From Natronomicrosphaera sp040876735 (lineage in GTDB: Bacteria; Planctomycetota; Phycisphaerae; Phycisphaerales; Phycisphaeraceae): a stretch of DNA of 64,000 nt. A model generated the notes under the pieces. That model saw nothing but the letters and a program-made list of their open reading frames with translations, made no database searches and was not told the DNA's origin. Positions within the stretch are counted from its first letter, which is position 1. Every line of letters starts with the position of its first letter. This document shows, one piece after another, positions 53,950-63,003 of this stretch. The position numbers and the translations under genes are program-made. The stretch lies in the NCBI GenBank assembly GCA_040876735.1, contig JBBDPC010000126.1, positions 10,104-74,103 of the forward strand, given 5' to 3'.

Positions 53950-54332
53950 TCGTGACACCCACACCCCCTCCCTCTGCCCTGTCACGCCCCCGCAACCCGC
54001 ACGCCACCTACCACTTACGCCACCGCGCCACCGCGACACCGCTTCACCCCCGCCCACCGGTGCGACCGCGCCCAACACCATGCCAGCCAGCACGTCGCAA
54101 GCGATCATCCCCTCCAGAGCGTTGACAGATCCCGCCACCATCACACCAGCTCCACAACTCACCTTCCCGAAGCCCACGGCGTCCCACCGTGCGCTCCTCA
54201 CCCGACACCACACGCAGTGAAAAACAGGCGCGCCTATCAAAGGCCCGGTCGTCACCGCCATGCGCACCATCACGATGCAGGCGCATCCAACTGATGCCCT
54301 TGCACCGCCTTCCGGATTCAGAAAATACGGCC
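53950..54332. other. Convergent spacer, no gene seen
   Basis: The gap lies between the DppC-like gene and the PEP-CTERM gene, which face each other. It is C-rich on the plus strand. A partial GAAGCCCACGGC motif (about 54171-54182) belongs to the spacer palindrome family seen at 62949-62973. I see no terminator with a T tract and no convincing ORF. Confidence 0.5.
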
Positions 54333-55115
54333 TTACCCGCGCCCCGCGCGCCCCCGGCCCGCCAGTGCCAGCACGCCCGCCAGCATCACCGCCAGGCTCG
54401 CCGGCTCGGGCATGAGCTGGCCGTCCCACGGCGGGTTGGTCCGGCCCGGCGTCACGCGGAAGGCCGGCTCATACCAGGGCAGATTGCCCTGCTCGTTCGG
54501 CGAGCCCACCAGCCAGCGATCGTCCAGCGCGGCCGGGTCCTCGGGCCTCGGTCGAGCCAGCACCCAGCCGGCGAGGGTGTTCAGCACCGTGTCGTCGTCG
54601 TGCAGGCGGCCGGCCTCGGCGTCGGGGGCGAAGGTCAGGGCGTCCAGCAGTTGCGTGCCGTTGAGGCGGAAGGGGTAGAACGGGTCGTGGAGGGTGTGGC
54701 CGGCCGTCAGATTCGTCGGCCCGTCGTACAGGTGCAGCCGGGTGGCGGCGGTGAAGTGGAATGAGTCGGGGCCGGCGTGGACGAGGGGGGCGAGGTCGAG
54801 CATCACGGCCGGGTCCGGCGCGATCCAGGCCGCGGTCGGCCAGGCGCCGTCGCTGACCAGGTGCACCGGCTGCGACACCGGCACGCGGATCACCTGCTTC
54901 ACATCGCCGAACGGATCGCCCGGCCGGGCGTCGATGACCACCAGGTCCACCATGCCGCCGACGTGGCTGTCCAGCCCGGCAAGCTCGATGGCGTTGGGCG
55001 CTCCGCTGTCCGTCGCTGCGCCGAGAAACACTTCGTTGATCCAGCCCGCCCGGGCGGGGGCAGCGGTGGCTATGCCTGCGAGCAGGACGACGGCAAGCAG
55101 TAGCGGTCGGCTCAT
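54333..55115 (-). CDS. PEP-CTERM sorting-signal protein
   Basis: A 260-residue exported protein. The signal peptide covers about 1-23 (LLAVVLLAGIATAAPARA). The C-terminus carries the PEP-CTERM tripartite signal: MPEPASLAVML, a hydrophobic stretch, then Arg-rich RGRAGRG. Such proteins are processed by exosortase and attached outside the cell in exopolysaccharide-producing Gram-negative bacteria, including planctomycetes. The body has GWINEVFLGAATDSGAPNAIELAGL, resembling the start of a lamin-tail-like domain in secreted proteins. No exosortase gene is in the window. It stands alone, convergent with the permeases and divergent from tRNA-Thr. Confidence 0.85.
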   Translation of the reverse strand: MSRPLLLAVVLLAGIATAAPARAGWINEVFLGAATDSGAPNAIELAGLDSHVGGMVDLVVIDARPGDPFGDVKQVIRVPVSQPVHLVSDGAWPTAAWIAPDPAVMLDLAPLVHAGPDSFHFTAATRLHLYDGPTNLTAGHTLHDPFYPFRLNGTQLLDALTFAPDAEAGRLHDDDTVLNTLAGWVLARPRPEDPAALDDRWLVGSPNEQGNLPWYEPAFRVTPGRTNPPWDGQLMPEPASLAVMLAGVLALAGRGRAGRG

Positions 55116-55581
55116 GGAAAAACCGCGCAGTCCCCCGGTGCGTTGGATGCAAGGTTGACGGAATGGGTTACCAGGGCCAGTTTACCGATGGGTTGCCGCC
55201 ACTCCAAGCCCGGGGGTGGAAATCGGGGTTCGGGATTCGGGATTCGGGACTGAATCTCGACCCGCCCACTGAAGTGGGCGGGCCGATCCCCGATCCCCAA
55301 ATCCCAAACCCCGCTCCGGTTTGACTTGGATGCAGGGTGATGATAAAGTTTTACCTTGTGACCCCACTGTCGGCGTGCGCGCGGTGAGGGTCGCAGCAGG
55401 GTGAATCGGACGTGGCAGGGGCGCGGATTGGTGAACGACGCCGATTCGGGCCCCTTGTCAATCGGTGTCAAGTCGCTACATTACCCCGGCTTGGACCGAT
55501 GTGTCGCCTGTTCCGTGTTGTATCGGAACGGCGGTTTCGGGGCGGGGCGTGTCCGATGGGCCCGCCGATGAGCTTGCGGCC
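55116..55581. other. Spacer upstream of tRNA-Thr with low-complexity palindrome
   Basis: No protein gene. From 55216 to 55312, GGGGTTCGGGATTCGGG repeats face CCCGATCCCC-type tracts, with a perfect hairpin CCCGCCCAC-TGAA-GTGGGCGGG at 55261-55282. After this comes the likely promoter of the tRNA-Thr/tuf transcript (55455-55482). Confidence 0.6.
55455..55482 (+). promoter_or_regulatory. Candidate promoter of the tRNA-Thr/tuf block
   Basis: TTGTCA (55455-55460), a 16-bp spacer and TACATT (55477-55482), about 100 bp before the tRNA-Thr gene. The match is moderate. Confidence 0.4.
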
Positions 55582-55654
55582 GCCACCCTAGCTCAGTTGG
55601 TAGAGCACACCCTTGGTAAGGGTGAGGTCGTGGGTTCGAGTCCCATGGGTGGCT
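55582..55654 (+). tRNA. tRNA-Thr, anticodon GGT
   Basis: The cloverleaf is complete: acceptor GCCACCC/GGGTGGC, D stem GCTC/GAGC, anticodon stem CACCC/GGGTG around loop TTGGTAA (anticodon GGT, reads ACC/ACU), T arm GTGGG-TTCGAGT-CCCAT. The discriminator is T and no CCA is encoded. Location just before tuf is the classical arrangement. Confidence 0.97.
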
Positions 55655-55763
55655 TTTGGCAGATATCGACGATCTGTAATCGATGATGGATGGTTTTCAG
55701 ATCAGACATCAGACATCAACGATGAAACATCAGAAAAATTCCTGATCTGGAGGTTTGTAAACG

Positions 55764-56972
<1,209 letters not shown>

Positions 56973-56994
56973 TGTTCCTGCCATTAGCCGTCAG

Positions 56995-57037
56995 CCATCA
57001 GCCGTCAGCTCCCGAACCGGGGGTTGACGGCTGATGG
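56995..57037. repeat. Family 5 palindrome between tuf and rpmG
   Basis: CCATCAGCCGTCA (56995-57007) and TGACGGCTGATGG (57025-57037) are perfect reverse complements. More CAGC/GCTGA units follow up to about 57080, just before the rpmG start. Confidence 0.75.
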
Positions 57038-57084
57038 TGGCGTTTTCGGCTGATGGCTCGTGGCTGAATGCTGAAGGCTGAATC

Positions 57085-57267
57085 ATGGCCAAGAGAAAAA
57101 CCGAAGCCCGCGAATATGTCTGGCTCCAGTGCGCTGAGAGCGGCGACCTGAACTACCGCACCTCGGTCAACGTGCGCGGTGGTCTGCCGGAGAAGCTCAA
57201 GAGCGGGCTCAACAAGTACAGCCCCCGCTTGCGCAAGCATACGCTGCACAAGATCAAGCGGAAGTGA
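57085..57267 (+). CDS. rpmG: 50S ribosomal protein L33
   Basis: A 60-residue basic protein of the large ribosomal subunit. The C-terminal LNKYSPRLRKHTLHKIKRK matches the family. Only one cysteine (Cys16) is present instead of the two CxxC pairs of the zinc-binding form, so this is a zinc-free type. It lies between tuf and tRNA-Trp/secE as in many bacteria, with GAAGG in the leader. Palindromic repeats flank it on both sides. Confidence 0.95.
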   Translation: MAKRKTEAREYVWLQCAESGDLNYRTSVNVRGGLPEKLKSGLNKYSPRLRKHTLHKIKRK

Positions 57268-57281
57268 TCCAGCGGTTAGCT

Positions 57282-57345
57282 GTCAGCTATCAGCCAGAGG
57301 ATGACGGTTCCGGCTCTGGCTTAAAGCTGATGGCTGATAGCTGAC
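57282..57345. repeat. Family 5 palindrome between rpmG and tRNA-Trp
   Basis: GTCAGCTATCAGCCA (57282-57296) pairs perfectly with TGGCTGATAGCTGAC (57331-57345). It ends ten bases before the tRNA gene. Confidence 0.75.
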
Positions 57346-57354
57346 GGCTTAATT

Positions 57355-57427
57355 GCGCCAGTAGCTCAATTGGCAGAGCATCGGATTCCAAATCCGAAGG
57401 TTGGGGGTTCGATTCCTCCCTGGCGCG
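57355..57427 (+). tRNA. tRNA-Trp, anticodon CCA
   Basis: Acceptor GCGCCAG/CTGGCGC, D stem GCTC/GAGC, anticodon stem TCGGA/TCCGA around loop TTCCAAA (anticodon CCA), T arm GGGGG-TTCGATT-CCTCC. Discriminator G; CCA not encoded. The rpmG, tRNA-Trp, secE order is standard. Confidence 0.97.
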
Positions 57428-57573
57428 TTGCGGCGTGTGCGTCTGGAACCAGCTCGTGCGCTGCTGCTGATGAACCCGGGCGGACGACGCGTGCGGCCGG
57501 GCGCAGGCCACGGCGGCGACGCCGCGCTTTCTGACGGCCGACTTCCCCCAACCGATTACCGACGGAACCTGCG

Positions 57574-57969
57574 ATGGCTTTGGCGATTTACAAACCGGGA
57601 CAAGGCTACTGGACGCGCATGATGAGCGCCATCGGCGCGGGCACGCTGGTGCTCACCGGCGTCGCCTGGCTGTGGACGCAGTTCAACGTCTGGTTCGACG
57701 ACCCGATCATGCCCCAGACCATCATGGCGGTGGGGATGATCGTTGTCTTCGGCGGGCTGCTGTTCTACCTGCTCAACAAGCCGCGCATCGCCGACTTCAT
57801 GATCGCCACCGAGGCGGAGATGAAGAAGGTCAACTGGCCCACCCGCCGTGAAGTCATCGGCTCGACGTGGATCGTCATCTGCGGCGCGTTCATCATGGCC
57901 ACGTGGCTGTGGATCTTCAACCTCGCCTTCGCCTGGTTCTTCTTCCGCATCGGCGTGCTCGAAGGCTGA
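57574..57969 (+). CDS. secE: Preprotein translocase subunit SecE
   Basis: Essential clamp of the SecYEG channel. It has 131 residues and three hydrophobic segments (about 17-36, 50-67 and 99-125) instead of the single helix of short SecE proteins, as in enterobacteria. The conserved amphipathic segment EMKKVNWPTRREVIGSTW is at about 82-99, immediately before the last helix. It precedes nusG by 59 bp in the usual order. The ribosome-binding site is weak. Confidence 0.93.
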   Translation: MALAIYKPGQGYWTRMMSAIGAGTLVLTGVAWLWTQFNVWFDDPIMPQTIMAVGMIVVFGGLLFYLLNKPRIADFMIATEAEMKKVNWPTRREVIGSTWIVICGAFIMATWLWIFNLAFAWFFFRIGVLEG

Positions 57970-58028
57970 CCTCCAGCCCCGGCCCGGGCCATCGACGCTC
58001 TCGCGATCCCAAGGAAATGTGTGTCATC

Positions 58029-58721
58029 ATGACCGACGAACAGCAGCACCCCGAACAGAACCAGCCCCCGGAAGGCGCTCCGGAACCAACTTCGGAGCCT
58101 GCGCCGGAGACGCCGCAGGTCGAGACCGAGGACCAGATTCCCGAAGAGGAGCCGTTGGTCACGCCGGGCATGAACTGGTTCGTGCTTCGCGTCGCGTCCA
58201 ACAAGGAAGACTCGGTCCGCCGCACGTTGCTGCGCAAGATCAAGATCGAAGGCTTCGAGCACCTGGTCAACCGCATCCTGGTGCCGACGGAAAAAGAGAA
58301 GACGATCAAGGGCGGCAAGCAGCGGATCATCGAGAAGAAGCTCTACCCGGGCTACGTCTTCGTGGAGATGAAGCTCGAAGACGACGGCCGCATCCCGCAG
58401 GACGTGTTCTTCCTCATCAAGGAAACGACGGGGGTGGGCGATTTCATCGGCACCGCCGGCCGACCGTCGCCGATGTCGATCCCCGAGATCGAAAAGATGC
58501 TCCAGGCCTCCAAGCCCGCGGAAGAGCAGCCGCAGGTGAAGATGGAGTTCCAGAAGGGCGATCACATCAAGATCCGCGAAGGCCCGTTCGAGAACATGGA
58601 AGGCACGGTCGACGAGGCGCTGCCCGACCAGGGCAAGGTGCGCGTCATCGTCACCATCTTCGGCCGCGCGACGCCGATCGAGCTGGAATACTGGCTCATC
58701 GAACGCTACGACGAAGAATAA
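58029..58721 (+). CDS. nusG: Transcription termination/antitermination factor NusG
   Basis: RNA polymerase-associated factor coupling transcription to translation and Rho. An acidic, Pro/Glu-rich extension (residues 1-45) precedes the NGN domain (MNWFVLRVASNKEDSVRRTL, then LYPGYVFVEM). The KOW motif is GDHIKIREGPFENMEGTV near 178-195, and the protein ends IELEYWLIERYDE. It has 230 residues, longer than the usual 180 or so because of the extension. AAGGA lies upstream. Unusually, rplK does not follow; a hairpin and a long inverted repeat come next. Confidence 0.95.
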   Translation: MTDEQQHPEQNQPPEGAPEPTSEPAPETPQVETEDQIPEEEPLVTPGMNWFVLRVASNKEDSVRRTLLRKIKIEGFEHLVNRILVPTEKEKTIKGGKQRIIEKKLYPGYVFVEMKLEDDGRIPQDVFFLIKETTGVGDFIGTAGRPSPMSIPEIEKMLQASKPAEEQPQVKMEFQKGDHIKIREGPFENMEGTVDEALPDQGKVRVIVTIFGRATPIELEYWLIERYDEE

Positions 58722-58745
58722 CCGCCCCCACAACCTGACGCCCCG

Positions 58746-58775
58746 CAACGCCCACGCCTTCCCGCGTGGGCGTTG
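58746..58775 (+). terminator. Strong hairpin after nusG, weak T tract
   Basis: A perfect 12-bp stem, CAACGCCCACGC (58746-58757) with GCGTGGGCGTTG (58764-58775), and a 6-nt loop, 24 bp after the stop. Only TCATTT follows, so it could be a rho-independent terminator of moderate strength or a spacer palindrome. Confidence 0.55.
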
Positions 58776-58821
58776 TCATTTCCCGCCGAAGATGAAGCCA
58801 CGGATGCACGCGGGTCCACAT

Positions 58822-59095
58822 GGATCGGAAACACGCCAAGCCGCCAAGTGGCCAAGACGCCAAGCAGAAACAAGATCAATCACAAAGAACACAAAGGCGG
58901 AGAGGGGTACGAACCAGAGAGATGGAAGAGCATGAAGAACGTATTGAAGCAGGAATCGTCCCTGGCCAACATCCCCACGCTCTCTGCTTTACGTCGCGCT
59001 TTTCTTTTATTGTTTTCGCCCCTTCGCGGCCCCACGAATCTGATTTTTTCTTCTTGGCGGCTTGGCCACTTCGCGGCTTGGCGTATTTCCGATCC
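58822..59095. repeat. Long imperfect inverted repeat with CGCCAAG arms
   Basis: Arms 58822-58856 and 59061-59095 are reverse complements at 33 of 35 positions. Inside, a further set of CAAAG/CTTTG-like segments gives weaker pairing. GCCAAGCCGCCAAG and GACGCCAAG are repeated motifs. No transposase is encoded, so it looks like a non-autonomous or structural repeat. Confidence 0.75.
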
Positions 59096-59323
59096 GGGCG
59101 CACCTGTGGCTTCAACACCATCTTCGTCCAGTCTCGGTGTTCATGTGATTTGCTTGTCGGGGTCGCCCGAGCCGTGCCCGGCAGGGCCCTGATTTTCACG
59201 GTTCCGCCAATCGTCCATCTTGCCGGCAACCGATCCTGGACCTACGAATTGATCGGCAGGCCAGCGTGAGCAGACCATGCATGGCGAACCTTCACTGCAC
59301 AACGCGAGAAAGCGAGGCACACC

Positions 59324-59569
59324 ATGACTGAAACCACCACGGCGGCAGACCGACACGCGGAAGGCCGGGTCGCCAAGAGCATCGAGCAGCGAACCTCCGA
59401 ACTGCCTTCCGATCTGTTCCTCTGGGCGGCGGGCGGCTCGATCGTCCTCTCCCTGCTGCTTCGCATGATGGGGCGCACGGAAGACGCCAACTTCGTCGGC
59501 CACTGGTCGCCCACCTTCCTGATTCTGGGCATGTACAACAAGATGGTGAAACTGCTGGGCAGCGACTGA
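59324..59569 (+). CDS. Small conserved membrane protein
   Basis: An 81-residue protein with a hydrophilic N-terminus (RVAKSIEQRTSELPSD at about 15-30) and a hydrophobic segment at about 31-47 (LFLWAAGGSIVLSLLL). A second, weaker segment is at about 58-75 (GHWSPTFLILGMYNKMV). GAGG lies 8 nt before the ATG. Short proteins with this pattern are widespread in unrelated bacteria, but I know no function. It stands alone between the long inverted repeat and the His-rich gene. Confidence 0.7.
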   Translation: MTETTTAADRHAEGRVAKSIEQRTSELPSDLFLWAAGGSIVLSLLLRMMGRTEDANFVGHWSPTFLILGMYNKMVKLLGSD

Positions 59570-59764
59570 TCGCCCGGCCAGAACATCCCCCCATCGCCGG
59601 CCGCGCTGCCGCATGCGCGGCCGGTCTTCCCACACCGGCCGAGTCGCTGGTGGCGATAAATGCCGCCATCACGGACGATGCGCCGCGTCGCGGGCCGCAG
59701 GTTCAAGAGGCCGACCAAGCTGGCCGATATTGACCATGGAGGCTTGTTACGCGAGACCACAACC

Positions 59765-60163
59765 ATGGGTGTCCTTGGCACAGGTGTGACGGCAGGGGTG
59801 GCGCAGACCGGCTTGCAGGCCCAGCAGCTTGGCCGGGCGCAGAGCCGGCGGGCACAGGACCGTGCTTACGTACTCCAACGCCAGCAGGAAGTGCGCGCCA
59901 AGCGCCTCGTCGGCCTTGAAGAGGACGATGCCGCCGAAGCGGAGACGACGCTGCACATCGAAGGCGATCTCCCCGAGCACGACCAGCACCACGACCAGCC
60001 GCCGCAACACCACCCTCACCCCGACACCCCGGACCCCGCCGCCGCGCCGGCTGTCAACGCCGAAGCCGACGCCGACGAGCCCGCCACCACCACCTACAGC
60101 CCGCCGGCCCACGTCCCCCACGCCCCGCCCGCCACCCGCCACCGCCTCGACGTGCAGGCGTGA
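59765..60163 (+). CDS. Hydrophilic His/Pro/Ala-rich hypothetical protein
   Basis: 132 residues from the ATG at 59765. The N-terminal half is helical and charged, with a Gly/Ala/Gln-rich start (GTGVTAGVAQTGLQAQQLG) followed by RAQSRRAQDRAYVLQRQQEVRAKR. The second half is low-complexity with many His, Pro and Asp (EHDQHHDQPPQHHPHPD). No ribosome-binding site at normal spacing; GGAGG occurs 22 nt upstream. Gene status is supported by frame length and codon use, but moderately. It ends 30 bp before glycerate kinase. Function unknown; the His clusters could bind metal. Confidence 0.5.
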   Translation: MGVLGTGVTAGVAQTGLQAQQLGRAQSRRAQDRAYVLQRQQEVRAKRLVGLEEDDAAEAETTLHIEGDLPEHDQHHDQPPQHHPHPDTPDPAAAPAVNAEADADEPATTTYSPPAHVPHAPPATRHRLDVQA

Positions 60164-60193
60164 CGCCAGAGGCCCCGGCGGTACACTGTCCCC

Positions 60194-61321
60194 ATGCGTG
60201 TGCTCTGTGCCCCGGACAGTTTCAAGGAATCGCTCTCGGCCGTGGACGCCGCGGCGGCGATGGTGCGCGGCGTGCAGCAGGCCGGCGGCACAGCCGAGCC
60301 CTGCCCCATCGCCGACGGTGGTGAAGGCACGGTCCAGGCCATGGTCGCCGCCACCGCCGGCAGCTACCACATCACCCGCGTCACCGGTCCGCTCGGCCAA
60401 GGCGTCGACGCCCGCTGGGGACTGCTCGGCGAACAGCCCGGCCAGCCTCGCACCGCCGTTATCGAAATGGCCGCCGCCTCCGGCCTCCCACTCGTCCCGC
60501 ACGACCAGCGCGACCCCACCCGCACCACCACCTACGGCACCGGCCAGCTCCTCCGCGCCGCGCTCGACCACCACGTCCAGCGCATCGTCCTCGGCATCGG
60601 CGGCAGCTCCACCACCGACGCCGGCTGCGGCGCGGCCCAGGCCCTCGGCGTCCGCTTCTTCGACGAAGACGATCGCCCGATCGACCAGCCGATCACCGGC
60701 GGCATGCTCGACCACATCTACCACATCGATCTCACCACCCGCGACCCTCGCCTCAACAACGTCGAACTGCTCATCGCCTGCGACGTCACCAACCCCCTCG
60801 CCGGCCCCGAAGGCGCCGCCGCCGTTTACGGCCCGCAAAAGGGCGCGACCGACGCACAGGTCGCCCAGCTCGACGCCAACCTCCTCCACGTCGCCAACCA
60901 CGTCGAACGCGCCGCGGACTGCACCGTCCGCGACATGCCCGGCGCAGGGGCGGCAGGGGGGCTGGGCGCCGGCGGCGTGGCCCTGCTCGGCGGCACGCTC
61001 CGCCCCGGCGCGAACCTCGTGCTCGATACCGTCGGCTTCGACGCCCGCGTGCAAGGCTGCGACCTCTGCCTCACCGGCGAAGGCCAGCTCGACGGGCAAA
61101 GCCTCTCGGGCAAGGCGATCATGGCCGTCGTGAAGGCGGCGCAGCGGCGCGGCGTGCCGACCGTCGCGCTGGTCGGCATGGCGGTGGACGCCGAGCGGGC
61201 GGTGGACGCCGGGCTGGCGGGCTACCGTGTGATCGGCGAAGGCCTGCCCGTGAGCGAGTCGATCGCCCGCGCCGCCGAGCTGCTGGAGCAGGCCGCCGCC
61301 GCGGTGGTGGCGGAGCGATGA
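60194..61321 (+). CDS. Glycerate kinase (GarK/GlxK family)
   Basis: Phosphorylates D-glycerate to 2- or 3-phosphoglycerate, feeding photorespiratory-type and sugar-acid catabolism into glycolysis. At 375 residues it has the normal family length. Family motifs are APDSFKESLSAVDAAAAM (6-23), PIADGGEGTVQAM (38-50), GIGGSSTTDAGCGAAQALG (about 135-153), and LCLTGEGQLDGQSLSGKA near 294-311. It is cytoplasmic. The ribosome-binding site is weak. No other glycerate or glyoxylate genes are adjacent. Confidence 0.92.
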   Translation: MRVLCAPDSFKESLSAVDAAAAMVRGVQQAGGTAEPCPIADGGEGTVQAMVAATAGSYHITRVTGPLGQGVDARWGLLGEQPGQPRTAVIEMAAASGLPLVPHDQRDPTRTTTYGTGQLLRAALDHHVQRIVLGIGGSSTTDAGCGAAQALGVRFFDEDDRPIDQPITGGMLDHIYHIDLTTRDPRLNNVELLIACDVTNPLAGPEGAAAVYGPQKGATDAQVAQLDANLLHVANHVERAADCTVRDMPGAGAAGGLGAGGVALLGGTLRPGANLVLDTVGFDARVQGCDLCLTGEGQLDGQSLSGKAIMAVVKAAQRRGVPTVALVGMAVDAERAVDAGLAGYRVIGEGLPVSESIARAAELLEQAAAAVVAER

Positions 61322-61381
61322 ACTTTCCATTGTACCCCGAAGCCCACCGCGTCATGCCGTGGGCGTCTGACTTGCACCACC

Positions 61382-62941
61382 ATGCGTGAACACCTGAGCA
61401 AATTCGTCATCGTCGCGCTGCTGGCGCTGGTGGTGGGCATTCCGTTCGCGCTTCGGCCAGGCACGGCCGAGCCGGGCGACGACGTCGACCCCACCGCCGA
61501 CCCGCAGCGTCTGATCGTCATCAGCCCGCACAACGAGCAGATCCGCTTCGAGTTCGCCCGTGCGTTCAATGCCTGGCGAGCCGAGCAGGGCCTGCCTCCC
61601 GTCCGGTTCGACTGGCGCTCCGGCGGCGGCACCAGCGATCTTCGCCGCATGGTCCTCAGCCAGTTCGAGGCCGCCGCCATCGAAGGCCGGGAGAAGCAGG
61701 GTATCGGGGCCGATCTCTTCTTCGGCGGCGGCGACTTCGAACACAACATGCTCGCCAACGGCATCCGTCTCACCCGCGACGGCGACGAAGTCAGTCTCCC
61801 CGTCACCGTGCCCATCGACCTGCCCGCCGGCATGCTCGAAGACGTCTACCCCGACCCGCACATCGGCAGCGAACGGCTCTACCATCCCGAGCGCTACTGG
61901 GTCGGCCCCGTCGTCTCCAGCTTCGGCATCGTCTACAACCGCGACCTGCTCACCATGCTCGACCTCGACGAGCCCACCACCTGGGCCGACATGGCCGACC
62001 CGCGCTACAGCGGCTGGATCGCTCTGGCCGACCCGGGCCACTCCGGCTCCATCGCCGCGACCTACAACGTCATCCTCCGGCGCGAAGGGTGGACCGAAGG
62101 CTGGGGCCTCCTCCGCCGCGTCTTCGCCAACGCACGCTACTTCACGTCCAGTGCCGGCAAGGTCCCCACCGACGTCTCCGCGGGCGAGGCGGCGGCGGGC
62201 ATGTGCATCGACTTCTACGGCCGGTTCCAGGTCGGCGCGATCAACCAGTTCAGCCACGGCGACCGCCTCGGCTATGTTGATCCGCCTTACCAGACCGCCA
62301 CCACCGCCGACCCCGTCTCCATCCTCCGCGGCGCGCCGCACCACGAGCTGGCCCAGCAGTTCGTCACCTGGCTGCTCACCCGCGAAGCCCAGCGCCTCTG
62401 GCAACGCGAACTCGGCACGCCCGACGGCCCGACGCGCTTCGAGCTTCGCCGACAGCCCGCCCGCCGTGACATCTACACGGCGGAAGAGACCGCCTACTGG
62501 ACCGACCCAGAGGTCAACCCCTTCGCCACCGCCCGCCGGATGCCCGACGCGGTGCCCGACTATTACATGATGGTCGCGCCGATCGCCCACGCCATCGCCA
62601 TTGATATTCACGATGACCTCGTCGCCGCCTGGCGCGCCATTCAGCGCACGCCGGACGATCATCCCAACAAGCCCGCGATGCTTGAGCTGTTCGACCGCAT
62701 GCCCGAGGAGTTGACGCCGCAATGGCCCGATGCGGAGTTGGCGCGCATCTGGCCGGAGGCGATCGACGACGAAGCGCACCCGCGTCACGCCGAGGCCGTG
62801 GCCGTGCTCGAAGCGTTCGACGAACACCTTGGGGATCAGTACCTCGGCTCCGCCAATGCCGACCGGCTGATCGACCATCGCTTGGGCTGGACGATTCAGT
62901 TCCGCGAGAACTACCGCGAAATCGTCCGCCTCGCGCCGTAA
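61382..62941 (+). CDS. Periplasmic extracellular solute-binding protein, iron-binding-like
   Basis: This 519-residue exported protein resembles family 1/FbpA-type ABC solute-binding proteins. An N-terminal hydrophobic segment (about 7-25) is a signal peptide or anchor. The domain pattern is LIVISPHNEQIRFEFARAFNAW, ADLFFGGGDFEHNML, YVGPVVSSFGIVYNRDLL-like VGPVVSSFGIVYNRD, then ALADPGHSGSIAATYN and APHHELAQQFVTWLLTREAQRLW. Residues after about 400 extend beyond the usual 330-350-residue fold and may bind another component. No permease or ATPase is adjacent. A hairpin follows the stop codon. The ligand (iron, phosphate ester or other) cannot be told. Confidence 0.82.
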   Translation: MREHLSKFVIVALLALVVGIPFALRPGTAEPGDDVDPTADPQRLIVISPHNEQIRFEFARAFNAWRAEQGLPPVRFDWRSGGGTSDLRRMVLSQFEAAAIEGREKQGIGADLFFGGGDFEHNMLANGIRLTRDGDEVSLPVTVPIDLPAGMLEDVYPDPHIGSERLYHPERYWVGPVVSSFGIVYNRDLLTMLDLDEPTTWADMADPRYSGWIALADPGHSGSIAATYNVILRREGWTEGWGLLRRVFANARYFTSSAGKVPTDVSAGEAAAGMCIDFYGRFQVGAINQFSHGDRLGYVDPPYQTATTADPVSILRGAPHHELAQQFVTWLLTREAQRLWQRELGTPDGPTRFELRRQPARRDIYTAEETAYWTDPEVNPFATARRMPDAVPDYYMMVAPIAHAIAIDIHDDLVAAWRAIQRTPDDHPNKPAMLELFDRMPEELTPQWPDAELARIWPEAIDDEAHPRHAEAVAVLEAFDEHLGDQYLGSANADRLIDHRLGWTIQFRENYREIVRLAP

Positions 62942-62973
62942 AAAAAGAAGCCCACGGATTGCATCCGTGGGCT
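62941..62973 (-). terminator. Intrinsic terminator of the minus-strand gene at 63004-63546
   Basis: A perfect 10-bp stem, AGCCCACGGA (62949-62958) with TCCGTGGGCT (62964-62973), followed on the minus strand by TCTTTTTTT. The U tract overlaps the TAA stop of the plus-strand binding protein. The hairpin belongs to the GAAGCCCACGG spacer family. Confidence 0.75.
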
Positions 62974-63003
62974 CCATGCGTGAGGGTGAATGTCGCGTGC
63001 TGC

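Larger units (their letters stand above)
58722..59323. other. Spacer after nusG holding a hairpin and a long imperfect inverted repeat
   Basis: It begins with the terminator-like hairpin at 58746-58775. From 58822 to 59095 it is bounded by inverted arms rich in CGCCAAG. The interior is lower in GC than the flanking genes and has no convincing gene in either strand. The last 220 bp precede the 81-residue gene, and GAGG at about 59313 is its ribosome-binding site. Confidence 0.6.

Noticed and set aside
55455..55581. Second promoter TTGGAC...TTGTAT before tRNA-Thr
   Set aside because: The spacer between the two boxes is about 21 bp, too long for a sigma-70 promoter.
58773..59269. Overlapping plus-strand frames of about 140-150 codons after nusG
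   Set aside because: They lie inside the long inverted repeat, have no ribosome-binding site and show no protein-like composition.
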